Assembly (NCBI GenBank): GCA_004762155.1
Contig: SIHP01000006.1
Span: 124,001-188,000, forward strand
Reading direction: 5' to 3'
DNA: 64,000 nucleotides
From: Flavobacteriaceae bacterium
GTDB taxonomy: Bacteria > Bacteroidota > Bacteroidia > Flavobacteriales > Flavobacteriaceae
This document shows, in pieces, positions 28,084 to 37,317 of the stretch. Below the pieces are notes generated by a model, which worked only from the letters and a program-made list of their open reading frames with translations, was not told the origin of the DNA and searched no databases. Numbering within the stretch: position 1 is the first letter of the stretch; the number at the start of each line of letters is the position of its first letter. The position numbers and the translations under genes are program-made.

Positions 28084-28648
28084 TTTTTATAAAAAAAGAT
28101 AATTTTTTTTGTAAATTCTTTTTAGCTCTAAACATTACACCTTCTACAGACGATAAACTTTTACCTGTTATTTCTACAATTTCTTGATAGCTTTTACCTT
28201 CAAGCTTTGCTAAAGTAAAAACAACACGCTGGCTTTCTGGCAATAAATTAATCGCTTTATAAATTCTTTCTGTACTTTCTTTATTTTCCAATAAAACCCC
28301 AGGATGATTAAACTCTGTAAAATATTTGGTATTATCTATGTTTGTTTCCCCTGATATACGTTGCATAAAAGCAAAACGTTTTTTGGTGTTTTTCTTTCTT
28401 ATAAATTCTAAACACTTATTGGTAGTTATTCTATAGATCCAAGTAGATAGTTTTGCTTCTCCTTTAAATTTTTTAATCGACTTAAAAACTTCTATAAAAA
28501 CTTCTTGCGCAATATCTTCAGCATCTTCTTTATTGGGTACAAAAGATAAACACCCCATAAAAACTTGATGCTGGTATTGCTCTAGCAATTGGTTATAGGC
28601 GGATGATTTACCTTCTTTTAGATTTTCTATAAAATTGTATTCGGTCAA
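28073..28648 (-). CDS. ECF RNA polymerase sigma factor heading the YHYH/SCO operon
   Basis: 191 residues. Sigma-70 region 2 contains 'LEQYQHQVFMGCLSFV', 'DAEDIAQEVFIEVFKSI' and 'KLSTWIYRITTNKCLEFI'. Region 4 contains 'LPESQRVVFTLAKLEGKSYQEI' split around its turn and 'SLSSVEGVMFRAKKNLQK'. It directs RNA polymerase to stress promoters, probably including its own: a TATTTTTG box lies at 28676-28669 on the minus strand, 21 bases before the ATG. It is followed by its likely anti-sigma factor. It heads a minus-strand run of eight genes down to the SCO1-like gene. Confidence 0.92.
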   Translation of the reverse strand: MTEYNFIENLKEGKSSAYNQLLEQYQHQVFMGCLSFVPNKEDAEDIAQEVFIEVFKSIKKFKGEAKLSTWIYRITTNKCLEFIRKKNTKKRFAFMQRISGETNIDNTKYFTEFNHPGVLLENKESTERIYKAINLLPESQRVVFTLAKLEGKSYQEIVEITGKSLSSVEGVMFRAKKNLQKKLSFFIKNED

Positions 28649-28731
28649 TTCTTAGGTGTAAATTTTAACAAAAATATCTTTTCTTTATTAAAAACGACAT
28701 TTATCAGAAATATTATTAAATTTTTCTCAAA

Positions 28732-28763
28732 AAAAAAGATGCAATAATTAATTGCATCTTTTT
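28732..28763 (-). terminator. Terminator of aqpZ
   Basis: GATGCAAT-AATTA-ATTGCATC stem-loop with A run before and T run after; on the minus strand it follows the aqpZ stop by about 20 bases. Confidence 0.8.
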
Positions 28764-28782
28764 CTAAATTATTTTATTTTTC

Positions 28783-29469
28783 TTATTCTTTATCAAATAC
28801 TGTTTTATGTATAATTCCAGCTACAATTGCTCCTGTTATTGGTGCAACAAAAAACAACCAAGATTGTGCTAAATAAGGTCCTCCTGCGAATAATGCTTGA
28901 CTAATTGATCTTGCTGGGTTAACAGAAGTATTTGTAATTGGTATACTTATTAAATGAATTAATGTTAATGCTAGTCCAATAGCTATTGGAGCAAAACCTT
29001 TTGGAGCTCTTTTATTAGTGCTTCCTAAAATGATTAATAAAAAAAACATTGTTAATAAAAACTCTGCCAAGAAAGCTGCTGTTAAATTATAATTATCCGG
29101 CGATAAATCTCCATATCCATTAGCTGCAAAACCTCCAATACCAGTAAAACCTGCTTTATTAGATATAATTAAGTATAAGAAACTTGCTGCTAAAACTGCA
29201 CCAACTATTTGAGAAATGATATAAGGTACTAATTCTTTTGCTGAAAATTTACCTGCAGACCACAAACCAAAAGAAACAGCTGGATTAAAATGTCCACCAG
29301 AAATATGTCCAACCGCGTAAGCCATTGTTAACACTGTTAAACCAAAAGCTAGAGAAACACCAACAAATCCTATTCCTAATTCTGGATATCCTGCCGCAAA
29401 AATAGCACTACCACAACCTCCAAAAACTAACCAAAATGTACCAAATAATTCTGCTAAATATTTTTTCAT
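28783..29469 (-). CDS. aqpZ: Aquaporin Z
   Basis: 228 residues, six membrane helices and two NPA half-helices: '[14 protein letters not shown]' (loop B) and '[13 protein letters not shown]' (loop E). His/Arg/Thr-type selectivity residues fit water-specific AqpZ better than GlpF, because the loop after the second NPA lacks the GlpF Asp. Inner membrane, passive water flow. It is monocistronic, with its own terminator. Confidence 0.93.
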   Translation of the reverse strand: MKKYLAELFGTFWLVFGGCGSAIFAAGYPELGIGFVGVSLAFGLTVLTMAYAVGHISGGHFNPAVSFGLWSAGKFSAKELVPYIISQIVGAVLAASFLYLIISNKAGFTGIGGFAANGYGDLSPDNYNLTAAFLAEFLLTMFFLLIILGSTNKRAPKGFAPIAIGLALTLIHLISIPITNTSVNPARSISQALFAGGPYLAQSWLFFVAPITGAIVAGIIHKTVFDKE

Positions 29470-29593
29470 GATCTCTTAAAAATTTAAAGTTTAATTTATA
29501 ATTCATTTGACACTATAAAATACAAAAAGTCACTTATACATAAAAAAAACAAAAGACTTTATATGTATATTTGCAGTTATAAAACAAAAAACA

Positions 29594-29797
29594 ATGAAAT
29601 TATTTTTTTTAACTATAGGTTTACTACTTTTAGCTGTTGCAGGTATTGGAATAAAAATTTGGGCTAAAAAAGATGGTGAATTCTCAGGAACATGCGCTAG
29701 TCAAAATCCAATGTTAAATAAAAGTGGAGAATCTTGTGGTTTTTGTGGAAAAACTCCTGATCAATTTGAAAATTGTACAGATTCTGAGCATAATTAA
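29594..29797 (+). CDS. Small cysteine-containing membrane protein
   Basis: 67 residues. A membrane helix ('FFLTIGLLLLAVAGIGIKIW', residues 4-23) is followed by a polar domain with four cysteines: 'SGTCASQNP', 'GESCGFCGKTP' and 'FENCTDSE'. The CGFC motif plus two flanking Cys could form disulfides or hold a metal. Short proteins of exactly this layout recur in marine flavobacteria without a named function (from memory). It precedes an ECF sigma gene by 63 bases. Confidence 0.75.
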   Translation: MKLFFLTIGLLLLAVAGIGIKIWAKKDGEFSGTCASQNPMLNKSGESCGFCGKTPDQFENCTDSEHN

Positions 29798-29860
29798 TAG
29801 CTTATTTTTTTTTTAAGTTTCTTATTAGTATATTTAGAACTTATTTTTTAAAATTTCCCC

Positions 29861-30421
29861 TTGAATACAAATCAAGAAAAAACCCTTTATAATATTCAAC
29901 AAGCAAAAAAAGGAAATCAAATATCTTTTAATTATTTATTAGATACCTTTTGGAGTTATGTTTATAGTTTTCAATTGAAAAAAACTTTAAACGATAATGA
30001 TGCTGAGGATATTACTATTCAAACTTTTTCTAAAGCTTTCGATAAAATACATTTATTTGATGAAAAATATAAATTTAGAACTTGGTTAATTACCATTTCT
30101 AAAAACGTTTATATAGATTTTCTTAGAAAAAAAAAATCTTCTATCTCAATTACTACTACTAAAGACCAAGAAGAAAAGGTTTATAAAGTAATAGATGATG
30201 CTCCTACACCAGAAGATGAAATTATTCGAAAACAAAATTTAGCTAAACTGCTTAAAGACATAAAACAACTAAAACCTAAGTACCAGGAAGTCATTAATTT
30301 ACGTTATTTTCAAGAATTAAGTTACAAGGAAATATCTGAAAAAATTAATGAACCCATAAATAATGTAAAAGTAAAATTATTACGTGCTAAAAAATTATTA
30401 GCTGAAATTATAAAGAGATAA
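29861..30421 (+). CDS. ECF RNA polymerase sigma factor (second)
   Basis: 186 residues from a TTG start at 29861; there is no better ATG in the first part of the domain. Region 2: 'FNYLLDTFWSYVYSF', 'DAEDITIQTFSKAFDKI', 'FRTWLITISKNVYIDFLRKK'. Region 4: 'LKPKYQEVINLRYFQELSYK' and 'EPINNVKVKLLRAKKLLAE'. No anti-sigma gene follows; the next gene encodes an unrecognised secreted protein and then lipA. The upstream partner could be the small cysteine membrane protein, though spacing alone cannot prove it. Confidence 0.88.
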   Translation: MNTNQEKTLYNIQQAKKGNQISFNYLLDTFWSYVYSFQLKKTLNDNDAEDITIQTFSKAFDKIHLFDEKYKFRTWLITISKNVYIDFLRKKKSSISITTTKDQEEKVYKVIDDAPTPEDEIIRKQNLAKLLKDIKQLKPKYQEVINLRYFQELSYKEISEKINEPINNVKVKLLRAKKLLAEIIKR

Positions 30422-30504
30422 ATTATCTTTATTTTTAAAGTTTTGCACGCTTTTTGTTATGACAAGATAAAATTGAATTTAAATCCCCAACAATGCAACT
30501 AAAA

Positions 30505-30969
30505 ATGAACACAACATTAACAGTTAACACTCTAAAAAAAATTTTTACTTTAATTCTAATTTTTACTTTATCTACCTCCTATGCTCAAGAAACTAAAGAG
30601 CAAATTAATAATGCAATTACAGATGTTACTTTAGAAACAAGAGGTAAATTATCTCAAGAAAATGCCAAACACCGTTTTGACTATCATGATGTTTATGAAA
30701 AAGACACACAAGCGAAGTTTTTACAAGGCAAAGGCTTTCATGGAGGCGGACCTAGTTGGTTAGGTATTATTTATGGAGCTTTTACTTTATGTGAAAATGA
30801 TTTAATTGATAAAATAGAAATGAACGTAGAAGTAACAGGAATTACTTTTTGGAGCACAGATAAGACTGATTTAGAAAAAATAGGTCGTGTGGTTAAAATC
30901 ATTAAATCAAATGAACAAATTTTATTAGAAGTTATTGAAATTGCTAAGAAATATGATATGATGCTGTAA
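30505..30969 (+). CDS. Secreted protein of unknown function
   Basis: 154 residues from 'MNTTLTVNTLKK' (an ATG four codons upstream, 30493, is also possible). A signal peptide ends near 'LSTSYAQE'. The mature part has 'RFDYHDVYEKDTQAKFLQGKG' split by a turn, a Gly-rich 'FHGGGPSWLGIIYGAF' and a C-terminal helix. I do not recognise the family. It lies 84 bases after the ECF sigma gene and 36 bases before lipA on the same strand. Confidence 0.65.
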   Translation: MNTTLTVNTLKKIFTLILIFTLSTSYAQETKEQINNAITDVTLETRGKLSQENAKHRFDYHDVYEKDTQAKFLQGKGFHGGGPSWLGIIYGAFTLCENDLIDKIEMNVEVTGITFWSTDKTDLEKIGRVVKIIKSNEQILLEVIEIAKKYDMML

Positions 30970-31005
30970 ACTTTTATTTGTAAATTTGTAGTTCAATTAT
31001 TTAAT

Positions 31006-31881
31006 ATGTCTGATACACTTATAAAACCAAAACCAACAGAAAGAGTTAAGAAACCAAAATGGTTACGTGTAAAACTACCTGTAGGTAAAAAATACACAGA
31101 ACTTCGTGGATTGGTAGACAAATATAAATTAAACACAATTTGTACAAGTGGTAGTTGCCCAAACATGGGAGAATGTTGGGGAGAAGGAACTGCTACATTT
31201 ATGATTTTAGGAAATGTTTGTACAAGATCTTGTGGTTTTTGTGGCGTTAAAACTGGTAGACCTGATACTGTAGAATGGGATGAACCAGAAAAAGTTGCAA
31301 GATCTATTAAATTAATGAAAATTAAACATGCAGTTATTACTTCTGTAGATAGAGATGATTTAAAAGATGGTGGATCAATTATTTGGGCAGAAACGGTTGA
31401 TGCCATAAGAAGAGCTAATCCTAATACAACTTTAGAAACATTAATACCAGATTTCCAAGGAAATGAAAAACTTATAGATCGTATTATTAGCGTACACCCA
31501 GAAGTTGTTTCTCATAATATGGAAACGGTTCGTCGTTTAACTCGTGAAGTTCGTATTCAAGCAAAATATGAACGTAGTTTAGGTGTTTTAAAATACTTAA
31601 AAGAAAAAGGAATGCGTACTAAATCTGGAATGATGCTTGGTTTAGGTGAAACTGAAGAAGAAGTTATTCAAACAATGAAAGATCTTAGAGCTGTTGGTTT
31701 AGACGTAATAACAATTGGTCAATACTTACAACCTACTAAAAAACACCTTCCTGTTAAAGAGTTTATTACTCCTGAACAATTTGCTAAATATGAAAAATTA
31801 GGTAAAGAAATGGGATTTATGTATGTAGAAAGTGGAGCTCTTGTTCGTTCTTCATATAAAGCACATAAACACGCTAGCTAA
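31006..31881 (+). CDS. lipA: Lipoyl synthase
   Basis: 291 residues, the normal length. Radical-SAM cluster motif CTRSCGFC (Cx3Cx2C) and the LipA-specific N-terminal cluster set in '[16 protein letters not shown]' (Cx4Cx5C). Also '[15 protein letters not shown]' and the C-terminal 'SSYKAHKH', whose Ser is the ligand of the auxiliary iron-sulfur cluster. It inserts two sulfur atoms into protein-bound octanoyl groups to make lipoate for pyruvate and 2-oxoglutarate dehydrogenases. Cytoplasmic. A strong terminator follows about 160 bases after the stop. Confidence 0.97.
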   Translation: MSDTLIKPKPTERVKKPKWLRVKLPVGKKYTELRGLVDKYKLNTICTSGSCPNMGECWGEGTATFMILGNVCTRSCGFCGVKTGRPDTVEWDEPEKVARSIKLMKIKHAVITSVDRDDLKDGGSIIWAETVDAIRRANPNTTLETLIPDFQGNEKLIDRIISVHPEVVSHNMETVRRLTREVRIQAKYERSLGVLKYLKEKGMRTKSGMMLGLGETEEEVIQTMKDLRAVGLDVITIGQYLQPTKKHLPVKEFITPEQFAKYEKLGKEMGFMYVESGALVRSSYKAHKHAS

Positions 31882-32043
31882 TTTTTTAAGAGTTTACCAT
31901 GGAAAAACACATATTTTGTGTTAATAATATGTCAAATAATTAATTTTATTCGTTCGTTTTTAATAAAATGATTAAATTAGTAGTGAAAATAACCATACGT
32001 TGTTTTCATTGTGTAAATTATTTGAATTATAAATTAAAAGTAG

Positions 32044-32071
32044 GATCGTCTGAAAAGACGATCTTTCTTTT
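32044..32071 (+). terminator. Terminator downstream of lipA
   Basis: GATCGTCT-GAAA-AGACGATC, an 8-base GC-containing stem with a GNRA-like loop, followed by TTTCTTTTTT. The rest of the 331-base gap 31882-32212 holds a REP-like repeat (32090-32195) and no gene. Confidence 0.88.
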
Positions 32072-32089
32072 TTAATACAATCATAAATA

Positions 32090-32195
32090 ACCTCGGGGCA
32101 AGCCCACGAGGCATTTTAATGAATTGATTATTTTTCGCTTTTCGATGCAAGTATCGGGGAAGTTAAACCCTTGGCTATCGCCCTGCGATTAAATC
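32090..32195. repeat. REP-like two-hairpin intergenic element, copy 1
   Basis: It starts ACCTCGGGGCAAGCCCACGAGG (hairpin 1), has a variable AT spacer, then CGATGCAAGTATCGGGG (hairpin 2), then a constant tail with AAACCCTTGGCTATCGCC. A second copy is at 53939-54042 in the same orientation, also touching the 3' end of a minus-strand gene. The GC-rich sequence stands out from the AT-rich surroundings. Confidence 0.75.
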
Positions 32196-32212
32196 TTTTA
32201 AAACTTAGTAGA

Positions 32213-32764
32213 TTATAAAAATTGTTTGTTATTAAATAGTAATGGATTTGCTCCTTTTATATCTTTATAAAATTCATAAAACACATTAAAATCTTTTTTT
32301 ATGTCATTAGTTAAGTAATAAGGTTTAGATAATTTAATTTCTTTCTTTCCAAAATCAAAACCAAACATTACAACTGGTATATTAGCACCTTTTGCTATAT
32401 AATAAAAACCTGTTTTCCATTTATCTACCTTTTTACGAGTACCTTCTGGAGATAACGCTAGTCTAAACTCATCATATTTATTAAAAACAGCAATAATACT
32501 CTCTACTTTATTATCGCTTGTGCTTCTATCAATCGGAACACCTCCTAAATATCTAAAAACAAAACCAAAAGGTGGTTTAAATAAAGATTTTTTTCCTACA
32601 AAATTAACTTTAACACCAGAAATATTTCTAGCCAAAAGGGCTATTGGAAAATCTTTCCAGCTTGTATGTGGAGCTCCAATAACAATATATTTTTTAACTT
32701 CTGATGAAAAATTACCTACTAACTTCCATCCTAGTATTTTAGTAAAAATGAATTTAGATATCAT
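32213..32764 (-). CDS. PlsC-type acyltransferase
   Basis: 183 residues from 'MISKFIFTKILGWKL' (an ATG seven codons upstream is less usual). The acyltransferase core has 'GAPHTSWKDFPIA' (HxxxxD: His and Asp), 'VGKKSLFKPPFG', 'LGGVPIDRST' and 'LALSPEGTRKKVDKWKTGF' (the SPEGTR block). This is the short 1-acyl-glycerol-3-phosphate acyltransferase-like group found in Bacteroidota (PF01553). It transfers an acyl group to a lysophospholipid or similar acceptor at the inner membrane. The acceptor is not certain because this short clade includes enzymes of other lipids. A REP-like element follows its stop. Confidence 0.87.
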   Translation of the reverse strand: MISKFIFTKILGWKLVGNFSSEVKKYIVIGAPHTSWKDFPIALLARNISGVKVNFVGKKSLFKPPFGFVFRYLGGVPIDRSTSDNKVESIIAVFNKYDEFRLALSPEGTRKKVDKWKTGFYYIAKGANIPVVMFGFDFGKKEIKLSKPYYLTNDIKKDFNVFYEFYKDIKGANPLLFNNKQFL

Positions 32765-32889
32765 AACACAAAGATACATCTTCAAATCACCAAATTATTC
32801 TTATTGTTAATATTCTTCAGTTATAAAGAATAATTCTTTTATATATTCTTACGTTATATTTGTGATTATATTTTATTTAAACACAATTG

Positions 32890-34266
32890 ATGGATACAAC
32901 ACTACTTTATACAATTATTGGTCTTGCAGGACTTGTTTTAGGACTTATTATTGGTAATTTATTAGGTAAATTGACTTTAAATAAACAAACTAAAATTTTA
33001 GAAACTAAAAATAATACGCTTCAAAATACTGTAGATAATTTAATGTTTCAAAAAAATGAAACTCTTCAAAACTTCTCAGAACAAAAAGAAGAGTTTCAAA
33101 AACAATTGAAAGGAAAAAGTATTGAAAACAATGAATTAAGAAGAGAAAAAGAATTTTTATCAATAGAACTAGCTACTAAGAATGAAGAACATAAAAACCT
33201 TCAAATTAAACTTAATGAAAACAAACAAGAAGTAGAAGAACTGCAAGATAAGTTTACTAAAGAATTTGAAAATTTAGCTAATAAAATTCTAGATGAAAAG
33301 TCATCTAAATTTACGCAACAAAACAAAGAAAACTTAAAAATAATTCTTAATCCTCTTCAAGAAAAAATACAATCTTTTGAAAAGAAGGTTGATAATTCTC
33401 AAAAAGAAAGCATTTCCATGCATGCAGCTTTAAAAGAACAATTATCTGGCTTAAAGGAAATGAATACTCAAATAAGTAAAGAAGCTTTAAACTTAACAAA
33501 AGCTTTAAAAGGAGATAATAAAACACAAGGTAATTGGGGTGAATTAGTTTTAGAACGTGTTTTAGAAAAGTCTGGTCTAGAAAAAGGTAGAGAATATTTT
33601 GTACAACAATCATTTACAAATGACCACGGTAAACGTGTTTTACCTGACGTAGTTATTCACTTACCCGATAATAAAAAAATGATTGTAGATTCTAAAGTTT
33701 CTTTAACTGCATACGAACAATTTGTGAATTCTGAAGATCAAACAGAAAAAAATCATTTTATTAAAGAACATATAAGTTCATTAAAAAGACACGTAGAACA
33801 ATTAAGTGAAAAAAAATATGAAGATATTTATAAAATAGAATCGCCAGACTTTGTTTTATTGTTTGTTCCTATAGAACCTGCTTTTGCCGTGGCTTTAAAT
33901 GAAGATAATTCTTTATACAACAAGGCTTTTGAAAAAAATATTGTTATTGTTACACCAACTACCCTTTTGGCCACTTTAAGAACTATTGATACCATGTGGA
34001 ATAACGAAAAACAGCAACGAAATGCTATTGAAATTGCAAGACAAGCTGGTGCATTATATGATAAGTTTGAAGGTTTATTAAAGGATTTAATTAATATTGG
34101 TAAAAAAATAGATGCCACAAAAACTGATTATAACTCAGCAATGAACAAGCTTGTTGAAGGTAAAGGTAACTTAATAACAAGTGTGGAAAAATTAAAAAAA
34201 ATGGGCGCAAAAGCTAAAAAGACATTACCCGAAAACCTTATTGATAACGCTCAAAATTCAAATTAA
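32890..34266 (+). CDS. rmuC: DNA recombination protein RmuC
   Basis: 458 residues from the ATG at 32890. An N-terminal membrane helix (about 5-27) is followed by a long coiled coil (30-205). The PD-(D/E)xK-like RmuC domain contains 'GNWGELVLERVLEKSGLEKG', 'VLPDVVIHLPDNKKMIVDSKVS' (split around Asp and Lys) and 'FVPIEPAFAVAL'. It is tied to DNA rearrangement and possibly a nuclease; membrane anchoring by the N-terminus is normal in the family. It is divergent from the acyltransferase gene. Confidence 0.94.
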   Translation: MDTTLLYTIIGLAGLVLGLIIGNLLGKLTLNKQTKILETKNNTLQNTVDNLMFQKNETLQNFSEQKEEFQKQLKGKSIENNELRREKEFLSIELATKNEEHKNLQIKLNENKQEVEELQDKFTKEFENLANKILDEKSSKFTQQNKENLKIILNPLQEKIQSFEKKVDNSQKESISMHAALKEQLSGLKEMNTQISKEALNLTKALKGDNKTQGNWGELVLERVLEKSGLEKGREYFVQQSFTNDHGKRVLPDVVIHLPDNKKMIVDSKVSLTAYEQFVNSEDQTEKNHFIKEHISSLKRHVEQLSEKKYEDIYKIESPDFVLLFVPIEPAFAVALNEDNSLYNKAFEKNIVIVTPTTLLATLRTIDTMWNNEKQQRNAIEIARQAGALYDKFEGLLKDLINIGKKIDATKTDYNSAMNKLVEGKGNLITSVEKLKKMGAKAKKTLPENLIDNAQNSN

Positions 34267-34351
34267 CAATACATTAATAAACTTCTTTTATTTTAGAATA
34301 ACAACAAACTAAAACGTTTTAGTTTTATCAAAATTACATTTTATAACACTA

Positions 34352-34387
34352 AACACCTCTTTTTTTAATAAAATAAAGGTGTTTTTA
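34352..34387 (+). terminator. Terminator after rmuC
   Basis: AACACCT (34352-34358) pairs with AGGTGTT (34377-34383) around an A/T loop and is followed by T's. Confidence 0.6.
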
Positions 34388-34515
34388 TAAACTTATCAAC
34401 ACGAAAACGATGTAGTTTCTATTCATACTTCACCACTTAGTAAATTCCAAATATATTAGCCTTTAATTATTTATAATTCATTTTTTTAACATTTAAAAAC
34501 TAAATTATACAATTA

Positions 34516-34527
34516 TCGTTCTAACGA
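34516..34527. promoter_or_regulatory. Interrupted palindrome TCGTT-CT-AACGA before the amylase gene
   Basis: A 5-base inverted repeat with a CT centre, 12 bases before the ATG. Its place over the leader fits a repressor/activator site for a sugar-responsive regulator, but no family-specific match is claimed. Confidence 0.3.
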
Positions 34528-34539
34528 AAAATATTAATA

Positions 34540-36822
34540 ATGAAACTAAAAAACAAGCTCACTAAACTCATTACACTCTTTACAATAATGCTATTTTTTC
34601 AATATGGAAATGCGCAAGATGAAGATGTATTATTTCAAGCATTTGACTGGAATGTTCAAAATCAACCTGCTGGACAAACTTGGTACGATGTGGTTACACA
34701 AAATAAAAATACCATAGCGCAAGCAGGTATTGATTTAATTTGGATGCCACCTCCTAGTGATGCTGGTTCTGATCAAGGATATTTACCTAGAGAATTATAT
34801 AATTTAAATAGTTCTTATGGTACTGAAGTACAATTAAAAAATCTAATAAATGAATACCATAACTCTGGAATTAAAGTAATTGGTGATATTGTAATTAATC
34901 ATAGAGTTGGTACAAATGATGCTGTTACATTTACAGATCCTACTTGGCCAACTACCTTTATTACTGCAGATGACGAAGGTAGAAATTTTGTTAACTATCC
35001 TGTAGAATTTAGTATTAATTCAGATTATTTTCCTGGTACTTCTTTAAAATCAGATGGTTCTAATGGAACTTATGGACCGGCTAGAGATTTAGATCATAAA
35101 AACCCTGCGGTTAGACAAGAGATTAAAAACTGGATGAATTTTTTAAAAAATAATATTGGTTTTGACGGCTGGAGATACGATTTTGTTCATGGATATGATC
35201 CTATATATAACAAAGAATATAACGACGCTACAAGTCCTTATTTTGCTGTTGGTGAACTTTTAGAAAGTAGTAGAGTTCAAACAAATAATTGGGTTAATTA
35301 CACGCAACAATCTTCATCTGCTTTTGATTTTAATACAAAAGTTACCTTACAAAATGCTATTAGAGATAATAATTTATCTTATTTAAGAGACGGACAAGGA
35401 AATCCATCTGGAATGATTGGTATCAACCCTTCTAAATCTGTTACCTTTCTTGACAATCATGACACAGGAGCTGCACAAGAATGTTGTGGTTCTAATTATG
35501 TGTTTCCTGGTGGTGAAACAAACTTAAGAAAAGGATATGCATATATTTTATCTCACCCAGGAAATCCAATGGTTTTTTGGACACATTTTTTTGATACTGG
35601 AGCTGGAGTTCAAAATGCTATTAAAGAATTAATTTCTGCTAGAAAAAGTGTTCGAGTTTATGCTGGATCGCCTATTAATATTGTGGAAGCCAGAAATGAT
35701 TTATATGCGGCTTATATTAATGGTAGAAACGGAACTATTGCTATGAAACTAGGAAGTGGTAATTGGACACCAAATGGTGACAATTGGATTTTAAAAGCTT
35801 CTGGAACAGATTACGCAGTTTGGACTCAAGGTGGAATTATAATAGATCCTCCTGTTCAAGCAGATCCTTTTATTGTTAATTTTAAAAAACCTTCTAACTG
35901 GAGCACTAATATAAATGTATATTTTTATGATGTTACAACTAATAATACAGTTACAGGTACATCTCAATGGCCAGGAGAATCTACAACTAACATTACTGGT
36001 ACTTCATGGTATTCATATAATTTAACACCTCCAGCAGATATTTCAGCAGAAAACATTAGATTAATTTTTAATGATGGTAATAATCAAACTGATGATTTAA
36101 CCAGAAATACCGATGGATGGTTTGATAACGGAATTTGGTCTGCTACGTGTCCTTCCGATTGCACCAATGATGATCAAACATCAGAAAATAATACAATAAC
36201 TTTTAACTTTTTAGGAGATTCTAATTGGGGATTAAATACCAATCTTTATCTTTTTAATACGCTTACAAATACGGCATTATCGGGAACTAGTTCTTGGCCT
36301 GGTCAAACTATGAATCAATCAAATAGCTCATGGTTTAATCTTTCTTTTACCATACCAAATGGTGTAGCTCCAAATACTATTGGTGTTGTTTTTAATAATG
36401 GTAATGGACAACAAACAGAAGACCTTTCTAGAGGTACAACTGGATGGTTTACTGTTACAGGAACATCTAATGGAAAATCAATTGGTAACTGGACAGATAC
36501 TTGTACTACTGGTTGTTTTAATGCTTCTAAAGAAACTGCTGGTACAGAGAAATTAATTTTAACAGGTAATAACAAATTAGTTCCAAATCCAGTTATTAAT
36601 AATGCTAATTTACATTTAACTTTAAAATCTAAAGGAGTTTTACAAATTAGTATTTCTAATATGTTAGGACAAAGTATTGTTATTTATGAACAAGAAAAAC
36701 AAATTGGAAATCATCAAATTAAAATAGATAGCGCTACTTTTAAAGAAAGTGGAATCTATTTTTGTACTATAAAATTAGATGGTTTATTAATTGACAAGCC
36801 TATCAAACTAATTAAAAAATAA
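34540..36822 (+). CDS. Secreted alpha-amylase (GH13) with two starch-binding modules and T9SS sorting domain
   Basis: 760 residues. A signal peptide (about 1-25) precedes a GH13 TIM barrel. Conserved regions are 'VIGDIVINHR' (I), 'GWRYDFVHGY' (II, nucleophile Asp about 214), 'AVGELLES' (III, acid Glu about 238) and 'FLDNHDTG' (IV, stabilising Asp about 306). 'GYLPRELYNLNSSYGTE' resembles the plant/archaeal-type amylases. Two similar modules follow, 'FKKPSNWSTNINVYFYDV..SQWPGE' and 'FLGDSNWGLNTNLYLFNT..SSWPGQ', of the CBM25/26-like starch-binding type. The last about 75 residues ('LVPNPVINNANLHL', 'ISNMLGQSIVIYE', 'SGIYFCTIKLDG') are a type A T9SS C-terminal sorting signal, so it is secreted or surface-held. 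It degrades starch/glycogen outside the cell. Confidence 0.93.
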   Translation: MKLKNKLTKLITLFTIMLFFQYGNAQDEDVLFQAFDWNVQNQPAGQTWYDVVTQNKNTIAQAGIDLIWMPPPSDAGSDQGYLPRELYNLNSSYGTEVQLKNLINEYHNSGIKVIGDIVINHRVGTNDAVTFTDPTWPTTFITADDEGRNFVNYPVEFSINSDYFPGTSLKSDGSNGTYGPARDLDHKNPAVRQEIKNWMNFLKNNIGFDGWRYDFVHGYDPIYNKEYNDATSPYFAVGELLESSRVQTNNWVNYTQQSSSAFDFNTKVTLQNAIRDNNLSYLRDGQGNPSGMIGINPSKSVTFLDNHDTGAAQECCGSNYVFPGGETNLRKGYAYILSHPGNPMVFWTHFFDTGAGVQNAIKELISARKSVRVYAGSPINIVEARNDLYAAYINGRNGTIAMKLGSGNWTPNGDNWILKASGTDYAVWTQGGIIIDPPVQADPFIVNFKKPSNWSTNINVYFYDVTTNNTVTGTSQWPGESTTNITGTSWYSYNLTPPADISAENIRLIFNDGNNQTDDLTRNTDGWFDNGIWSATCPSDCTNDDQTSENNTITFNFLGDSNWGLNTNLYLFNTLTNTALSGTSSWPGQTMNQSNSSWFNLSFTIPNGVAPNTIGVVFNNGNGQQTEDLSRGTTGWFTVTGTSNGKSIGNWTDTCTTGCFNASKETAGTEKLILTGNNKLVPNPVINNANLHLTLKSKGVLQISISNMLGQSIVIYEQEKQIGNHQIKIDSATFKESGIYFCTIKLDGLLIDKPIKLIKK

Positions 36823-36850
36823 TTTATTATTAATCTCTATTATATTTAAT

Positions 36851-36884
36851 AAAAAAGCACCATTTAAAAATGGTGCTTTTTTTA
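36851..36884. terminator. Bidirectional terminator after the amylase gene
   Basis: AAAAAAGCACCATTT with AAATGGTGCTTTTTT, a perfect 15-base stem and 2-base loop. It also serves the converging gene at 36900. Confidence 0.9.
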
Positions 36885-36899
36885 TATAATAATATACAG

Positions 36900-37298
36900 C
36901 TACTGGTATTTAGCCATAATATCTTGTAATTTCAATCCCCAATCATGGGCTATAACCTCACCTTGTTCAGGTAATTTTATGTTCTCATTTGTTGCCCTAA
37001 TTGCTGAATCAGTTTTATTAGCGGCTAACAATTCTTTTACTTCTAGATGAGTATATTTCTCTTTATAAACTTCTGTTAAAGCTGTATATAATTCAGAAAA
37101 TGTACTCTTTACCTCTTCTTTAAATTTTTCAGTATTTTCTTTCTTAACATACACAGAAAAATGTTCTACTAATGAATTAAATGTTGACTTACATAATAAT
37201 TCAACCAATACATATGTATCTTTTTCGTATGTACTTGTTTCTTGTGCGTTAGATACTGATAATATAAAAAGAGTTATAACCAATGTTAATCTCTTCAT
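36900..37298 (-). CDS. Small secreted protein of unknown function
   Basis: 132 residues. A signal peptide (about 1-18, 'ILSVSNAQE') precedes an all-alpha, Lys/Glu-rich domain containing 'LVELLCKSTFNSLVEHFSVY' and ending 'HDWGLKLQDIMAKYQ'. I do not recognise the family. It is 19 bases after glyA on the same strand and so probably cotranscribed, though no functional link to serine/glycine metabolism is visible. Confidence 0.65.
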   Translation of the reverse strand: MKRLTLVITLFILSVSNAQETSTYEKDTYVLVELLCKSTFNSLVEHFSVYVKKENTEKFKEEVKSTFSELYTALTEVYKEKYTHLEVKELLAANKTDSAIRATNENIKLPEQGEVIAHDWGLKLQDIMAKYQ

Positions 37299-37317
37299 TT
37301 ATAAATAATAAAACGTA

